From Hyphomonas chukchiensis (GTDB taxonomy: Bacteria; Pseudomonadota; Alphaproteobacteria; Caulobacterales; Hyphomonadaceae), in contig NZ_AWFG01000019.1 in the NCBI RefSeq assembly GCF_000682695.1, forward strand, positions 186,001 to 250,000: a stretch of DNA of 64,000 nt, given 5' to 3'. Shown here piece after piece: positions 39,560 through 48,790 of this stretch. The position numbers and the translations under genes were made by a program. Numbering within the stretch: position 1 is the stretch's first letter; every line of letters starts with the position of its first letter. Under the pieces are notes generated by a model. It was given only the letters and a program-made list of their open reading frames with translations. It ran no database searches and was not told the origin of the DNA.

Positions 39560-41956
39560 TCAGGCGGCTGAGAGCGCGGCGTGGGCCTTGTCGGATTTCG
39601 GCTCGGCCTGGTCTGGCGATGTGAACGGCTCCGGGCGGGCGATCAGGAAGCCCTGAAGCTCCTCACACAGAAGGCTGCGCAGCAGGCTGGCCTGTTCCTC
39701 CGTCTCGACGCCTTCGGCAACGACCGGGATGTCGAGCGAATGGGCGAGGCTGATGATCGCTTCGACAATCGCGCGCGACTTGCGGTCGCCATTCATGGCG
39801 GCCACGAAGGAGCGGTCGATCTTGAGCCGGTCGAACGGGAAGGACTGGACATAGCTCATGGATGAGTAGCCAGTGCCGAAATCGTCCAGGGCGATCTTGA
39901 TGCCCAGCGCTTTCAGTTCCATCAGGATGGTCGCGGCGAGCTGCTTGTTGAGGATGAGCGCCGTTTCGGTAATCTCGAGTTCGAGGCGTGCGGGATTCAG
40001 GCCCGTCTCGCGCAGCACGTCTCGCACATCTGCCACCAGATCCGGATCGAGGAACTGGCGGGCGGAGAGGTTGACTGCGACGGTCTCGGTTGCATCCCAT
40101 TTGACGGCGGCTTCGCAGGCGGCGCGGATGGTCCAGCGACCGATGTCGTTGATGAGCAGGCTTTGCTCTGCCACCGGAATGAATGTGTCGGGATAGACCA
40201 TGCCGCGGCCCGGCCGGTTCCAGCGGATCAGCGCTTCGCGGCCGACAATGGCGCGGGTATGGCTGCACACTTTCGGCTGGAAGTGGAGCACGAACTGATC
40301 GCCTTCAATTGCCTCGTGAAGGGCTGCTTCCAGGTCACGCTTCTGCTCATGCACTTCGTGCAGGGCGGCGTCATAGACACGGTAGCAGCCGCGCCCGGCC
40401 TCCTTGGCGGCATAGAGAGCGCGGTCGGCCGCGGTGAGCACACGCGCGGTGCCGGTGGCCTCGGGCTCGGCCATGGCGATACCGATGCTGGCCCCCATGG
40501 ACAGGGTGCGCGTGCCGAGCGTTATCGGCGTGGCAAAGGCCTTGAGAATCTTGTTGGCTGTCCATTTGATCTGATGGATGCTGGCGCGGCCGCGCAGGAT
40601 GATGGCAAATTCATCGCCGCCGAGGCGGGCGACCATGTCGCTCGGCGACAGGCAGGACGAAATCCGGCGCCCGGCGACCTTCAGCAGGCTGTCGCCCGTG
40701 GCGTGGCCGAACTGGTCGTTCACTTCCTTGAATTCATCGACATCGATGATGAGGACGGCGAGGTCTGAACAGGCATAGGGTTTGTCCCGGATGGCGGTTT
40801 CGAGAGTCATGTTGAAGGCGGTCCGGTTGGGAAGGCCGGTGAGGGTGTCGCGATAGGCGAGGGCGCGGACCTTGGCTTCCTGACGCAGGCGGCGTGTGAG
40901 GTCGCGGACGGCGAATACCGTGAAACGGGCCTCGGAATTCTGCATGGCGCGGATGGTGATTTCCACGGTCACATCATGGCCGCCGGGCATGTGGAGCACA
41001 TGCTCGCCGAGGAGCCTGTCTTCGCCATCGGTGAAGTTTCCCAGATCGCCGAGCTGGAGGATGTCGACAATGTCGGCGCCCGGCATGTCGTCGCGCGGGA
41101 TGCCGATCATGGTTTCGGCTGCCATGTTCGCCTGGATCACCTTGCCGCGTGCAGACACCATGAACAGGGCCTCCTGCGAGGAGTCCGCGAGGGCCGACAG
41201 TTTGAGCGATTCAATGCTGCGCATCTGCACGACAAGTGAATCGAGGCCCGCAGCGAGCGCGGAAAACATCAGGATCAGACAGATGCTGGTGGCGATGACA
41301 GCGCTCAGGGCGCCAGCGCCAAGGAGCCAGCCGCTCTCGGGCATGGTGGCGAGCGGCGTCATGGTCATTGCGGCTGTGCCGAGGAAATGCACGCCGAGAA
41401 TGGCAAGCATGGCGCACGCCCAGCTCGTCAAATTGCGGACGAGGGCAATGGTGCTGATGCGGCAGGCATAGGCGAGGCCATAGAAGCCGACGCACACGAT
41501 GATGGACAGGAGAACGAGACCGGCATCATAGGTGATGCGGACGCTGTCCTTCATCGCGGTCATGCCGAAATAGTGCATCACGATCACGGTGCCTGAGGCC
41601 ACCAATGCTGCAAAAAACTTGCGCAGGGTCGCGTTGCCATTGCTCGCGATGGCCGTGGCGACCGTCAGGCCGATCACGGCAATAAGCGCGGACATGAGGG
41701 TCACGAAAGCATCGAACTTGACGGGAAAGCCCGGCTGGTAGCCGAGCATCGCGATGAAATGCGTGGCCCACACGCCAAGCCCGGTCACGATGCCTGCGGC
41801 GATGACCCAGCGGCGACTGCCTGTCTCGCTGCGGCCGATCATGCTGCGCTGGAATACCAACAGGGCGCAGACGAGGCTGAAGCCGAGCACGAGCACGGCA
41901 ATCACGATATGCATAAAATCGTGATGCATTGTTAACGAATTGAAAACTATGGACAT
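39560..41956 (-). CDS. MHYT-PAS-GGDEF-EAL cyclic-di-GMP signalling protein
   Basis: A 798-residue membrane protein. The N-terminal seven-helix MHYT sensor shows three copies of the motif (THFIAMLGY, MHYFGMTAM, VHFLGTAAM), thought to bind metal and sense small gases. A PAS domain (residues ~255-360, LSALADSSQEALFMV) follows. The GGDEF domain has RLGGDEFAIIL, intact for cyclase activity. The EAL domain has GREALIRWNR plus DDFGTGYSS and FVAAMNG, also intact. Both synthesis and hydrolysis of c-di-GMP are possible. ATG 41956 was chosen because the first MHYT helix begins directly after it; the frame is open for a further 816 bases without coding character. Confidence 0.93.
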   Translation of the reverse strand: MSIVFNSLTMHHDFMHIVIAVLVLGFSLVCALLVFQRSMIGRSETGSRRWVIAAGIVTGLGVWATHFIAMLGYQPGFPVKFDAFVTLMSALIAVIGLTVATAIASNGNATLRKFFAALVASGTVIVMHYFGMTAMKDSVRITYDAGLVLLSIIVCVGFYGLAYACRISTIALVRNLTSWACAMLAILGVHFLGTAAMTMTPLATMPESGWLLGAGALSAVIATSICLILMFSALAAGLDSLVVQMRSIESLKLSALADSSQEALFMVSARGKVIQANMAAETMIGIPRDDMPGADIVDILQLGDLGNFTDGEDRLLGEHVLHMPGGHDVTVEITIRAMQNSEARFTVFAVRDLTRRLRQEAKVRALAYRDTLTGLPNRTAFNMTLETAIRDKPYACSDLAVLIIDVDEFKEVNDQFGHATGDSLLKVAGRRISSCLSPSDMVARLGGDEFAIILRGRASIHQIKWTANKILKAFATPITLGTRTLSMGASIGIAMAEPEATGTARVLTAADRALYAAKEAGRGCYRVYDAALHEVHEQKRDLEAALHEAIEGDQFVLHFQPKVCSHTRAIVGREALIRWNRPGRGMVYPDTFIPVAEQSLLINDIGRWTIRAACEAAVKWDATETVAVNLSARQFLDPDLVADVRDVLRETGLNPARLELEITETALILNKQLAATILMELKALGIKIALDDFGTGYSSMSYVQSFPFDRLKIDRSFVAAMNGDRKSRAIVEAIISLAHSLDIPVVAEGVETEEQASLLRSLLCEELQGFLIARPEPFTSPDQAEPKSDKAHAALSAA

Positions 41957-42163
41957 TTCTTGCTTTACCTCGCCTGCGTGACCTATGCGCGGGCCCGTGT
42001 TTTCGTTCCACCACAGCGGGTTTTCTCTTCGTGCAAACCCATTTTCAGGGAAAGAGGCTACGGGTAAGGCCGGGCGCAGTGGCCCGCACCCCCCTCCAGG
42101 GGGATGCATGCAGGGCAGGCCGGCCTTAGTGTGGTGGCTGAAATGCAGACCTATGGGGATAAG

Positions 42164-42760
42164 ATGAAAAGATACCTGTTCTTGCTGCCGCTGGCAGCGC
42201 TGGCCGCATGCGGACAAGGCGAAACGACCGAGTTGAAAGATCCCTGCGCCGAGATTTCCACGATCGTGACAGCGCGCGGCGAGGATGAGCCGTTCACCAG
42301 CCTGCGGGGCGAACAACGTATGCTGGGGGACAGCCCGCTGCCGGATGCCTGGGAATCCAACGCGACCTTTGACGATAGTGCCTGCCGGGTGAGTGTCATG
42401 CGCGGATTCTTTGGTGGCGACACGAATATCCATATCTATACCTGCGACCTGTTCGAGGCGGGCACCATGGACAAGGATGCCGACGGCAAGCTGGCCGAAG
42501 CGGCCTATGAGGGGGCTGTCAGCAACGTGAAGGCCTGTCTGGGGGATGGGTGGACGTCTGAGGCCGACACCGAGAGCTCGCAATACGAGGTGTATGGCAA
42601 GACGGTCTTCAAGCCGGTCGAGCCGGAGGAACAGGTGGGCGATTTCGCGGCCGACCCGCTCTATGTCGAGATGCGCTATGCCGGGTTTGGTGGCGGGCGG
42701 AACAGCACGCCGGGCTGGCTGGTGACGCTGCAGGCGCAGAAACAGACCAGCGCAGATTGA
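42164..42760 (+). CDS. Lipoprotein of unknown function
   Basis: A 198-residue lipoprotein: MKRYLFLLPLAALAACGQG has a lipobox LAAC (Cys16). The mature domain has four further cysteines (DPCAEIST, ACRVSV, YTCDLFE, KACLGDG), possibly two disulfides. It is polar and contains no recognised family motif. The ATG at 42164 sits behind GGGGATA; an in-frame ATG at 42143 is possible. It is flanked by a divergent c-di-GMP gene and a PepSY gene and is probably monocistronic. Confidence 0.65.
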   Translation: MKRYLFLLPLAALAACGQGETTELKDPCAEISTIVTARGEDEPFTSLRGEQRMLGDSPLPDAWESNATFDDSACRVSVMRGFFGGDTNIHIYTCDLFEAGTMDKDADGKLAEAAYEGAVSNVKACLGDGWTSEADTESSQYEVYGKTVFKPVEPEEQVGDFAADPLYVEMRYAGFGGGRNSTPGWLVTLQAQKQTSAD

Positions 42761-42895
42761 CCTGCGGCCCATGGCCCCGGCGGGCGCGAGTCGCGCGTGA
42801 GGCGATTAGCGGCCCGGACGGGGCCCCTATCCTGAACAAAACTGATTGTACGCGTTCACTTCACATTCAGGGCTTTCGACCTATACGCTGGGCCC

Positions 42896-43210
42896 ATGAA
42901 GCGGATTCTTGCCTCTCTTGCAGCCATTGCACTCCTGACGACCGGCCCTGCCACCGCGCAGGGCTGGGGCGATTCCTTTTCGCCCAATCAGGCGCGCGAC
43001 GCCGTGCGCAATGGCAAGACGGTGCCGCTGAGCCGGATATTCGGCATGCTGAAGCAGCAATATGGCGGCTACCAGCTGGGCGCAGACCTTGTGTCCAAGC
43101 AGGGTGGCGGCGCCGAATATCACATTGACTGGATGACCGAAGACGGGCGCAAAATGCGCTTTATCGTGGACGCCCAGTCGGGCGCGATCACGGATCGTCG
43201 CGGCGGCTGA
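42896..43210 (+). CDS. PepSY-domain periplasmic protein
   Basis: A 104-residue protein with a Sec signal (ILASLAAIALLTTGPATAQ). The mature part is one PepSY domain: SPNQARDAVRNGKTVPLSRI and YHIDWMTEDGRKMRFIVDAQ, ending in GAITD. PepSY proteins often sit beside OmpR-type two-component genes, as here, and are thought to modulate sensors or proteases. It ends 34 bases before the response-regulator gene, probably in the same operon. Confidence 0.85.
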   Translation: MKRILASLAAIALLTTGPATAQGWGDSFSPNQARDAVRNGKTVPLSRIFGMLKQQYGGYQLGADLVSKQGGGAEYHIDWMTEDGRKMRFIVDAQSGAITDRRGG

Positions 43211-43244
43211 ATCGTGTTAACCCGTTCTACGGAAGGTATTTTTC

Positions 43245-43928
43245 ATGCGTATCCTGGTAGTTGAAGACGATAACGACCTGCGCCGCCAGCTGGCAGATGT
43301 GCTGTCGCAATCGGGCTATGCGGTCGATCTGGCAGCGGATGGCGAGGACGGCCACTTCCTTGGCGATACCGAACCTTATGATGCGGTGATCCTGGACCTC
43401 GGCCTGCCCAAGATGGACGGCGTCAGCATCCTGAAGAAATGGCGCGCGGACGGGAAATCCTTCCCCGTGCTGATCCTGACCGCCCGCGACCAGTGGAGTG
43501 AGAAGGTGGCAGGCTTCGATGCCGGCGCCGACGATTACCTGTCAAAACCCTTCGTGACCGAGGAATTGCTGGCGCGCCTGCGGGCGCTGCTGCGCCGGGC
43601 GGCGGGCCATTCGGCAGCGACGCTGGAAGCCGGCAAGCTGATGGTGGATACCCGCGCCGCTCGGGCCATGGTCAATGGCGAGCCAATCAAGCTGACCGCG
43701 CATGAATACCGCGTGCTGTCCTATCTGATGCATCATCAGGGCCGGGTCGTGCCGCGCACGGAACTGGTCGAGCATATTTACGACCAGGATTTCGACCGCG
43801 ACTCGAACACGATCGAGGTGTTCATCGGGCGCCTCCGCCGCAAGATCGGCGTTGACCGGATTCAGACCGAGCGCGGCCTTGGCTATCGCCTGATCGTGCC
43901 GGAAAACGAGGCGCGCGTTGCAGGATAG
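43245..43928 (+). CDS. feuP: OmpR-family response regulator, FeuP-like
   Basis: A 227-residue regulator. The receiver domain has the acidic pair VVEDDND, phosphoacceptor Asp in DAVILDLGLPKMDG, Thr in LTARD and Lys in YLSKPF. The winged-helix DNA-binding domain contains NTIEVFIGRLRRKIG. Its position before a sensor kinase and cycHJKL matches the rhizobial feuPQ locus, which governs osmoadaptation or iron-related functions; the name rests on this synteny and family similarity, so PhoP is an equally fair family label. The kinase gene follows by 25 bases. Confidence 0.88.
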   Translation: MRILVVEDDNDLRRQLADVLSQSGYAVDLAADGEDGHFLGDTEPYDAVILDLGLPKMDGVSILKKWRADGKSFPVLILTARDQWSEKVAGFDAGADDYLSKPFVTEELLARLRALLRRAAGHSAATLEAGKLMVDTRAARAMVNGEPIKLTAHEYRVLSYLMHHQGRVVPRTELVEHIYDQDFDRDSNTIEVFIGRLRRKIGVDRIQTERGLGYRLIVPENEARVAG

Positions 43929-43953
43929 GTGCCTGCGGTGCCAGACCGTTTGA

Positions 43954-45381
43954 ATGGACGCAGCCGACACATCCAGATCCCGTTTCATTGACCGCTGGTC
44001 GAGCGTTTCGCTCGCCCGGAGGATCATGATTGCGGCGGCGATCTGGGGTTTCGTTGTGCTGATCGGCGGGGCGCTGGCCCTGTCAGCGCTTTACCGGGCG
44101 CAGACGCTGACCCTGCTGGAAGAAGACCTCGACCAGACACTGGTGACGCTGACGCGCGAGATGACGCGCGAGGAGGCCTTCCTGGCAGATGGCCGCGTGA
44201 CCGATACCGAGCGCCAGTTCCTGACCAGCGATGCGCGTTTCCAGACGCAGTATTCCGGCCAGTACTGGGCCGTTGTCGGGCTGAAGCCGGATCTGACAAT
44301 CTCCGGCGACTTTCGCTCCAAGAGCCTCTGGGACGAGCCGGTTCCCGTGACCGAGGCGCAGATACGGCGCGCCGTGGCTGACCCCGGCACAACACAGTTT
44401 GATGATTATGCCGGACCGGCGGACCAGAAGGTGCGCTCCGGCGCCAAGGCGATTCTTGTGGAGAATCGCGAGACGCCGCTGATCCTTGTGGCGGCAGCCG
44501 ATCGGACGCCGAATGATGCGGCCGCAACCCGCTTCCGCAACCTGCTGTTCGGCACGATGATTGCCCTCTTCGGCGGCGTGTTTGCGGCCATGGTGGCGGG
44601 CATTCGCTTTTCGCTGCAGCCGCTGAAGCGGATCGAGCGCGACATTGCAGACATCCGCGAAGGCAATCGCCAGACGCTGCGCGACGGCTACCCGATCGAG
44701 GTGCGCCCGCTGACCGAGGAGCTGAACAAGCTGATCGGGCATAACCGTGTCGTGGTGGAGCGCGCGCGGACGCATGTGGGCAACCTGGCGCATGCGCTGA
44801 AAACGCCGCTGGCGGTGTTGCGCAATGAGGCGAAGGGCGAGACGCAGCTGGACGATGTCGTGCGGCGCCAGACCGAGTCCATGCACGCCAATGTCGAACA
44901 TTACCTGAAGCGGGCGCGGATGGCGGCGCGGGCCGAGACGCTGGGCGCACGCACCGATGTGACGCAGGTGGTTGAGGCCCTGGCGCGCTTGCTGAACCGG
45001 CTCTTCGATGCGAAGGGCGTGAATGTCAGCGTCGAGGATGGCGCAGGCGCAGTGTTCCGCGGCGAGAAGCAGGATTTCGAGGAAATGATCGGCAACCTGA
45101 TGGACAATGCCTGCAAGTGGGCGAAGGCGGAGGTGTGCGTGCGCATTTCCGACAGCGCCGAGGCATTGGTCATTGATGTCGAGGATGACGGCCCCGGCCT
45201 GCCGCCCGAAGCACGCGAAGGCGCCATGAAACGCGGCGTGCGGCTGGACGAGACGACGCCGGGCACGGGCCTTGGCCTGTCCATCGTGGCGGAGCTGGCA
45301 GAGTTGCACAAGGGCAGCCTTGAACTGGGCGAGAGCCAAATGGGCGGCCTGCAGGCAAGGTTGAGGTTTCCGAAATCATGA
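43954..45381 (+). CDS. feuQ: Sensor histidine kinase, FeuQ-like
   Basis: A 475-residue membrane kinase. Two transmembrane segments (WGFVVLIGGALALSALY, and LLFGTMIALFGGVFAAMVAG) enclose a ~140-residue periplasmic sensor. A HAMP-like linker follows. The phosphoacceptor is in VGNLAHALKTPLAVLRNEAK; the kinase has the N box DNACKWAK, G1 VEDDGPGLP and G2 TGTGLGLSIV. It forms a pair with the preceding regulator and overlaps the TPR gene by four bases, linking the sensor to cytochrome c maturation as in rhizobia. Confidence 0.9.
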   Translation: MDAADTSRSRFIDRWSSVSLARRIMIAAAIWGFVVLIGGALALSALYRAQTLTLLEEDLDQTLVTLTREMTREEAFLADGRVTDTERQFLTSDARFQTQYSGQYWAVVGLKPDLTISGDFRSKSLWDEPVPVTEAQIRRAVADPGTTQFDDYAGPADQKVRSGAKAILVENRETPLILVAAADRTPNDAAATRFRNLLFGTMIALFGGVFAAMVAGIRFSLQPLKRIERDIADIREGNRQTLRDGYPIEVRPLTEELNKLIGHNRVVVERARTHVGNLAHALKTPLAVLRNEAKGETQLDDVVRRQTESMHANVEHYLKRARMAARAETLGARTDVTQVVEALARLLNRLFDAKGVNVSVEDGAGAVFRGEKQDFEEMIGNLMDNACKWAKAEVCVRISDSAEALVIDVEDDGPGLPPEAREGAMKRGVRLDETTPGTGLGLSIVAELAELHKGSLELGESQMGGLQARLRFPKS

Positions 45382-45971
45382 CACGTTTGCAGGCGATTAT
45401 CGTTGGCGTTTGCCTCGTGCTGGGCGTCGCAGGCTATGCCGTGTTCGGGCGGCCGGGCATGGGCGACCTGCCCATGAAGGAACGCCAGGCCGAGATCATG
45501 GAGAAGATCCGCACGGCGCCTGAAACGCTGACGCCCGCCGAGACGCTGGCGCGGCTGGAGCAGACCTCCATCGACCAGCCGGACGCGCCGGAGCCGCAAT
45601 ATTATATCGGCGTGATCATGCGGCAGCAGAACCGGCCGGACGATGCGGCGCGGGCCTTCCAGTCGGCGCTGCGGCGCGACGGCACCTATGTGCCGGCGCT
45701 GATCGGCCTCGCCGATGTGCTGGTGGAACTGGATGGCGGCGGCGTCAGCAAGGATGCGGCGCGGCTTTATGCGCGGGCCTACGAGCTGGACCCGACCGAA
45801 GTGCGGGCCGGCATGTGGGCGGCCATGGGCGCGGCACAGGCGGGCGATCAGGACAAGGCCGCGGAGATGATGCGCGCCGTGTTTGCCAACCTGCCGGAGG
45901 ATGACCCGCGCCGGGAACGCTTTGCACCGATGCTGGATGCGATTGGCCGGGAGGCCCCTGCGGAGGAGTAG
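45378..45971 (+). CDS. ccmI: CcmI/CycH-like TPR protein of cytochrome c maturation
   Basis: A 197-residue protein with one N-terminal membrane segment (IIVGVCLVLGVAGYAVF) followed by about three tetratricopeptide repeats (PQYYIGVIMRQQNRPDDAAR, ALIGLADVLVELDGG, GMWAAMGAAQAGDQDKA). CcmI/CycH delivers apocytochrome c to the haem ligation complex. The order before ccmE-ccmF-ccmH is the cycHJKL order of rhizobia. At 197 residues it is about half the length of CycH (~370), lacking the second membrane segment and one domain. Confidence 0.82.
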   Translation: MTRLQAIIVGVCLVLGVAGYAVFGRPGMGDLPMKERQAEIMEKIRTAPETLTPAETLARLEQTSIDQPDAPEPQYYIGVIMRQQNRPDDAARAFQSALRRDGTYVPALIGLADVLVELDGGGVSKDAARLYARAYELDPTEVRAGMWAAMGAAQAGDQDKAAEMMRAVFANLPEDDPRRERFAPMLDAIGREAPAEE

Positions 45972-46025
45972 GCCCTAGCCTTGCTGTATCTGCCGCACTG
46001 TCAAATCGGGCGGTTCCCAGTATAG

Positions 46026-46475
46026 ATGGCCGTCATGAGAGCCCGGACCCGCAGATTGTGGACATTTGGTGTGGCGGCTGCCCTGTTGCTGGCGGCGGCG
46101 GCGCTTGCATTCTTTGCCCTGCGGCAGAATGCGAACCTGTTTTACACGCCCGAAGTGCTGGCCGAAAAAGGCCTGCCTGCGCCCGGCAAGGACGTGAAAG
46201 TGGGCGGCTGGGTCGAGCCCGGCTCGCTGACCTATCCCGGCGATGGCAGCGAGATGGTGTTCACCATTATCGACAATAGCCCCGAAACGATCACCGTGAG
46301 CTTTACCGGCATTGCGCCGGACCTGTTCCGCGAGGGTCAGGGCGTTGTGGCGATCGGCTCGTTTGATGCGGCGGGCCTCTTCACCGCGCGCCAGTTGCTG
46401 GCCAAGCATGACGAGAATTACCAGCCGCGCGAGCTGCGCCCGCTGGGCGCTGGCCCGGACCAGAACGCCAGCTAG
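46026..46475 (+). CDS. ccmE: Cytochrome c maturation haem chaperone CcmE
   Basis: A 149-residue OB-fold protein anchored by one N-terminal membrane segment (VAAALLLAAAALAFFAL). LRQNANLFYTPEVLAEKG is the family start. The covalent haem-binding histidine and the neighbouring tyrosine are in LAKHDENYQP near the C-terminus, and GIAPDLFREGQGVVAIG is the conserved core loop. It receives haem from CcmC/D and hands it to CcmF/H. It is followed immediately by ccmF with no gap. ccmA-D are not in this window. Confidence 0.95.
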   Translation: MAVMRARTRRLWTFGVAAALLLAAAALAFFALRQNANLFYTPEVLAEKGLPAPGKDVKVGGWVEPGSLTYPGDGSEMVFTIIDNSPETITVSFTGIAPDLFREGQGVVAIGSFDAAGLFTARQLLAKHDENYQPRELRPLGAGPDQNAS

Positions 46476-48365
46476 ATGATCGAGCTTGGCCACCTTGCCG
46501 CGTTCCTGGCGCTGGCCGCTTCGCTGGCGCAGGGCGTGCTGGGCCTGATGGGCGCACGCGCGCTGGCCGGACGCGCGGCGCTGGTGGCGTTTGGCGTGAT
46601 GTCGCTGTCCTTCCTGACGCTGGTTGTGGCCTTTGCGCGGTCGGACTTCTCGCTGGCGCTGGTGGCGAACAATTCCCACACGCTGAAGCCGATGCTCTAC
46701 AAGATCGCCGGCACATGGGGAAACCATGAGGGCTCGATGGCGCTCTGGTGCCTCGTGACGCTGGGCTTTGGCGGGGCGGGCGCGCTGTGGATGCGCACGG
46801 GGCGCGACGTGTTCGAGGCGCGGACGCTAGGCGTGCAGGGCTGGCTGGCGACGGGCGCGCTGTCGTACCTCCTCTTTGCCTCCTCACCCTATTTGCGGCT
46901 GGACCCGGCGCCGCTGCAGGGGGCGGGGCTGAACCCGATCCTTCAGGACCCGGCGCTCGCCTTCCATCCGCCCATGCTTTACCTCGGCTATGTCGGCTTT
47001 TCGTTTGTCTTCGCACTGGCGGCGGCGGGCCTCATGGAGGCGCGGATTGACCGCGTGTGGGCCAGGGAGGCGCGGCGCTGGGCGCTGGCAGCCTTCGTGC
47101 CGCTGACTATCGGCATCGCGCTCGGCTCCTACTGGGCCTATTACGAGCTTGGCTGGGGCGGCTGGTGGTTCTGGGACCCGGTGGAAAATGCCTCGCTGAT
47201 GCCGTGGCTGATCGGTGCGGCGCTGCTGCACTCGGTGGCGGTGACGGAGAAGCGCGGGAATTTTGCGGCCTGGACGGCGCTGCTGGCGGTGCTGGCCTTC
47301 CTGTTCTCGGTGATGGGGGCGTTCCTTGTGCGCTCCGGCGTGCTGACCTCCGTGCATGCATTCGCGGTGGACCCGAAGCGGGGCATGGTGCTGCTGACCG
47401 GGCTGGTGGTTTACGGCACGTTTGCGCTCGGCCTGTTTGCGCTGCGGGCGCCGAAGCTGGAAGGTGGCAAGCCGTGGCAAATGCTGAGCCGCGAGGGCGC
47501 GCTGGCGGTGAACAATGTGGTGCTTGTGGTGGCGGCTTTGACCGTTCTGCTGGGCACGCTGTTCCCGCTGATGGCCGAAGCGGCGGGCCGCACGATTTCA
47601 GTTGGCGAACCCTATTTCCGGCTGACCTTCGTGCCGATGCTGGCCGCGTTGCTGGCGATCCTGCCGGTGGTTCAGGTGTGGAGCTGGGGCAAGGCTGACC
47701 TCTCGATGCTGTGGAAATGGGCGGCGGGCGGTGTGGCGCTTGTGGCTGTGTTCCTGGCGCTGGGTGTGGGCCTTTGGGACATTCCGCTGGGCGCGGCTTT
47801 CGGGCTGGCGCTGGGCGTGTGGCTGCTGTTCGGGTCTGTGGGGGAATTGCGGCGCCGGGCAGTGACCTGGGGCCGGGTGTTCAGGATGCCGCTGCGCGTG
47901 TGGGGCATGACGCTGGCGCATATCGGGCTTGGCGTATTCGTGATCGGCGCGGTTGTGGAAACCACGCAGCGCTATGAGGCGACGCTGGCCCTGCCGGCGG
48001 GCGGCTCGGGCACGGTTGCCGGCTGGAACATCACGCTGAAGGATGTGCACGCGATCGAGGGCCCGAACTGGTATGCCGACAAGGCGGACATCACCGCGCG
48101 CCGTGGCAGCGCCAAGGCCGAGATGGCGCCGACCAAGCGCTATTATCCCGCGGCGCGCATGCCGACGACCGAAACGGCGATCCACAAGACCGGCACGGGT
48201 GATCTCTATGTGGCGCTGGGTGACCGGCGCGATGTGGATGGCGAGACGCGCTGGGTGTTCCGGGTCTACTTCAATCCGCTGATTGATTTTGTGTATCTTG
48301 GTGTTCTGTTGATGGGGCTGGGCGCGTTTTTCAGCCTGCTGCCTGTTCGGAGGAAGCCTGCATGA
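46476..48365 (+). CDS. ccmF: Cytochrome c haem lyase subunit CcmF
   Basis: A 629-residue polytopic membrane protein with about 14-15 transmembrane helices. The haem-handling WWD motif is GWGGWWFWDPVENASLMPWL (residues ~226-245). The conserved histidines appear in NNSHTLKPMLYKIAGTWGNHEG, AFHPPMLYLGY and SVHAFAVDP. The large periplasmic loop before the last helix (YPAARMPTTETAIH) is typical. CcmF with CcmH performs haem ligation to CXXCH motifs. The ccmH gene overlaps its stop by four bases. Confidence 0.96.
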   Translation: MIELGHLAAFLALAASLAQGVLGLMGARALAGRAALVAFGVMSLSFLTLVVAFARSDFSLALVANNSHTLKPMLYKIAGTWGNHEGSMALWCLVTLGFGGAGALWMRTGRDVFEARTLGVQGWLATGALSYLLFASSPYLRLDPAPLQGAGLNPILQDPALAFHPPMLYLGYVGFSFVFALAAAGLMEARIDRVWAREARRWALAAFVPLTIGIALGSYWAYYELGWGGWWFWDPVENASLMPWLIGAALLHSVAVTEKRGNFAAWTALLAVLAFLFSVMGAFLVRSGVLTSVHAFAVDPKRGMVLLTGLVVYGTFALGLFALRAPKLEGGKPWQMLSREGALAVNNVVLVVAALTVLLGTLFPLMAEAAGRTISVGEPYFRLTFVPMLAALLAILPVVQVWSWGKADLSMLWKWAAGGVALVAVFLALGVGLWDIPLGAAFGLALGVWLLFGSVGELRRRAVTWGRVFRMPLRVWGMTLAHIGLGVFVIGAVVETTQRYEATLALPAGGSGTVAGWNITLKDVHAIEGPNWYADKADITARRGSAKAEMAPTKRYYPAARMPTTETAIHKTGTGDLYVALGDRRDVDGETRWVFRVYFNPLIDFVYLGVLLMGLGAFFSLLPVRRKPA

Positions 48366-48790
48366 TTTTGCTGCGTGGCATGTTCCTGAGTATCGCCGCC
48401 TGTGCGCTGGCGCTGACGTGCATGGCGCAGGCGCTAGAAGACCCCGCCGAAGAGGCGCGGGCGCAGGCCTTGATGCGGGAGCTGCGCTGCGTGGCGTGCG
48501 AGAACGAGCCGATTTCGCAATCGTCGGCGTCGATTGCCGAGGACATGCGAGCGCGGGTGCGCACGATGGTCGGCGAGGGTGCGAGCGACGATGAGGTGCG
48601 CGACTGGTTCGAGAGCCGCTATGGCGAGTTCGTGCTGTTCCGGCCGACGGGCAAGGGGCTGAGCGGTCTGCTTCTCTGGGGCGCGCCGTTTGGCCTGTTG
48701 ATCGTCGGGGGGCTGATTGCGTTCGGCGTCGCACGGCGGCGGCAAGCGGGCGCAAGCGAAGTCGAGCCGGTGGCACCGGAAGACGTCTAA
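48362..48790 (+). CDS. ccmH: Cytochrome c maturation thiol-reductase subunit CcmH (CycL)
   Basis: A 142-residue protein: signal (SIAACALALTCMAQA), a short periplasmic three-helix domain and a C-terminal membrane segment (LLLWGAPFGLLIVGGLIAFG). The redox motif is RCVACENEPI, the family's LRCxxCxN, holding apocytochrome c cysteines reduced for haem attachment. EFVLFRPTGKG is the conserved end of the domain. No ccmG gene follows, so a thioredoxin partner must be encoded elsewhere. It converges on the peptidase gene with a four-base overlap. Confidence 0.93.
   Translation: MILLRGMFLSIAACALALTCMAQALEDPAEEARAQALMRELRCVACENEPISQSSASIAEDMRARVRTMVGEGASDDEVRDWFESRYGEFVLFRPTGKGLSGLLLWGAPFGLLIVGGLIAFGVARRRQAGASEVEPVAPEDV

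Noticed and set aside
42089-42103. CCCCCC-TCCA-GGGGG near the lipoprotein gene as a terminator
   Set aside because: The loop is too short for a stable hairpin and no T-run follows on either strand.
41957-42772. N-terminal extension of the MHYT-GGDEF-EAL frame by 272 codons
   Set aside because: The extension is antisense to the lipoprotein gene and Arg/His-rich, whereas the MHYT domain begins exactly at ATG 41956.
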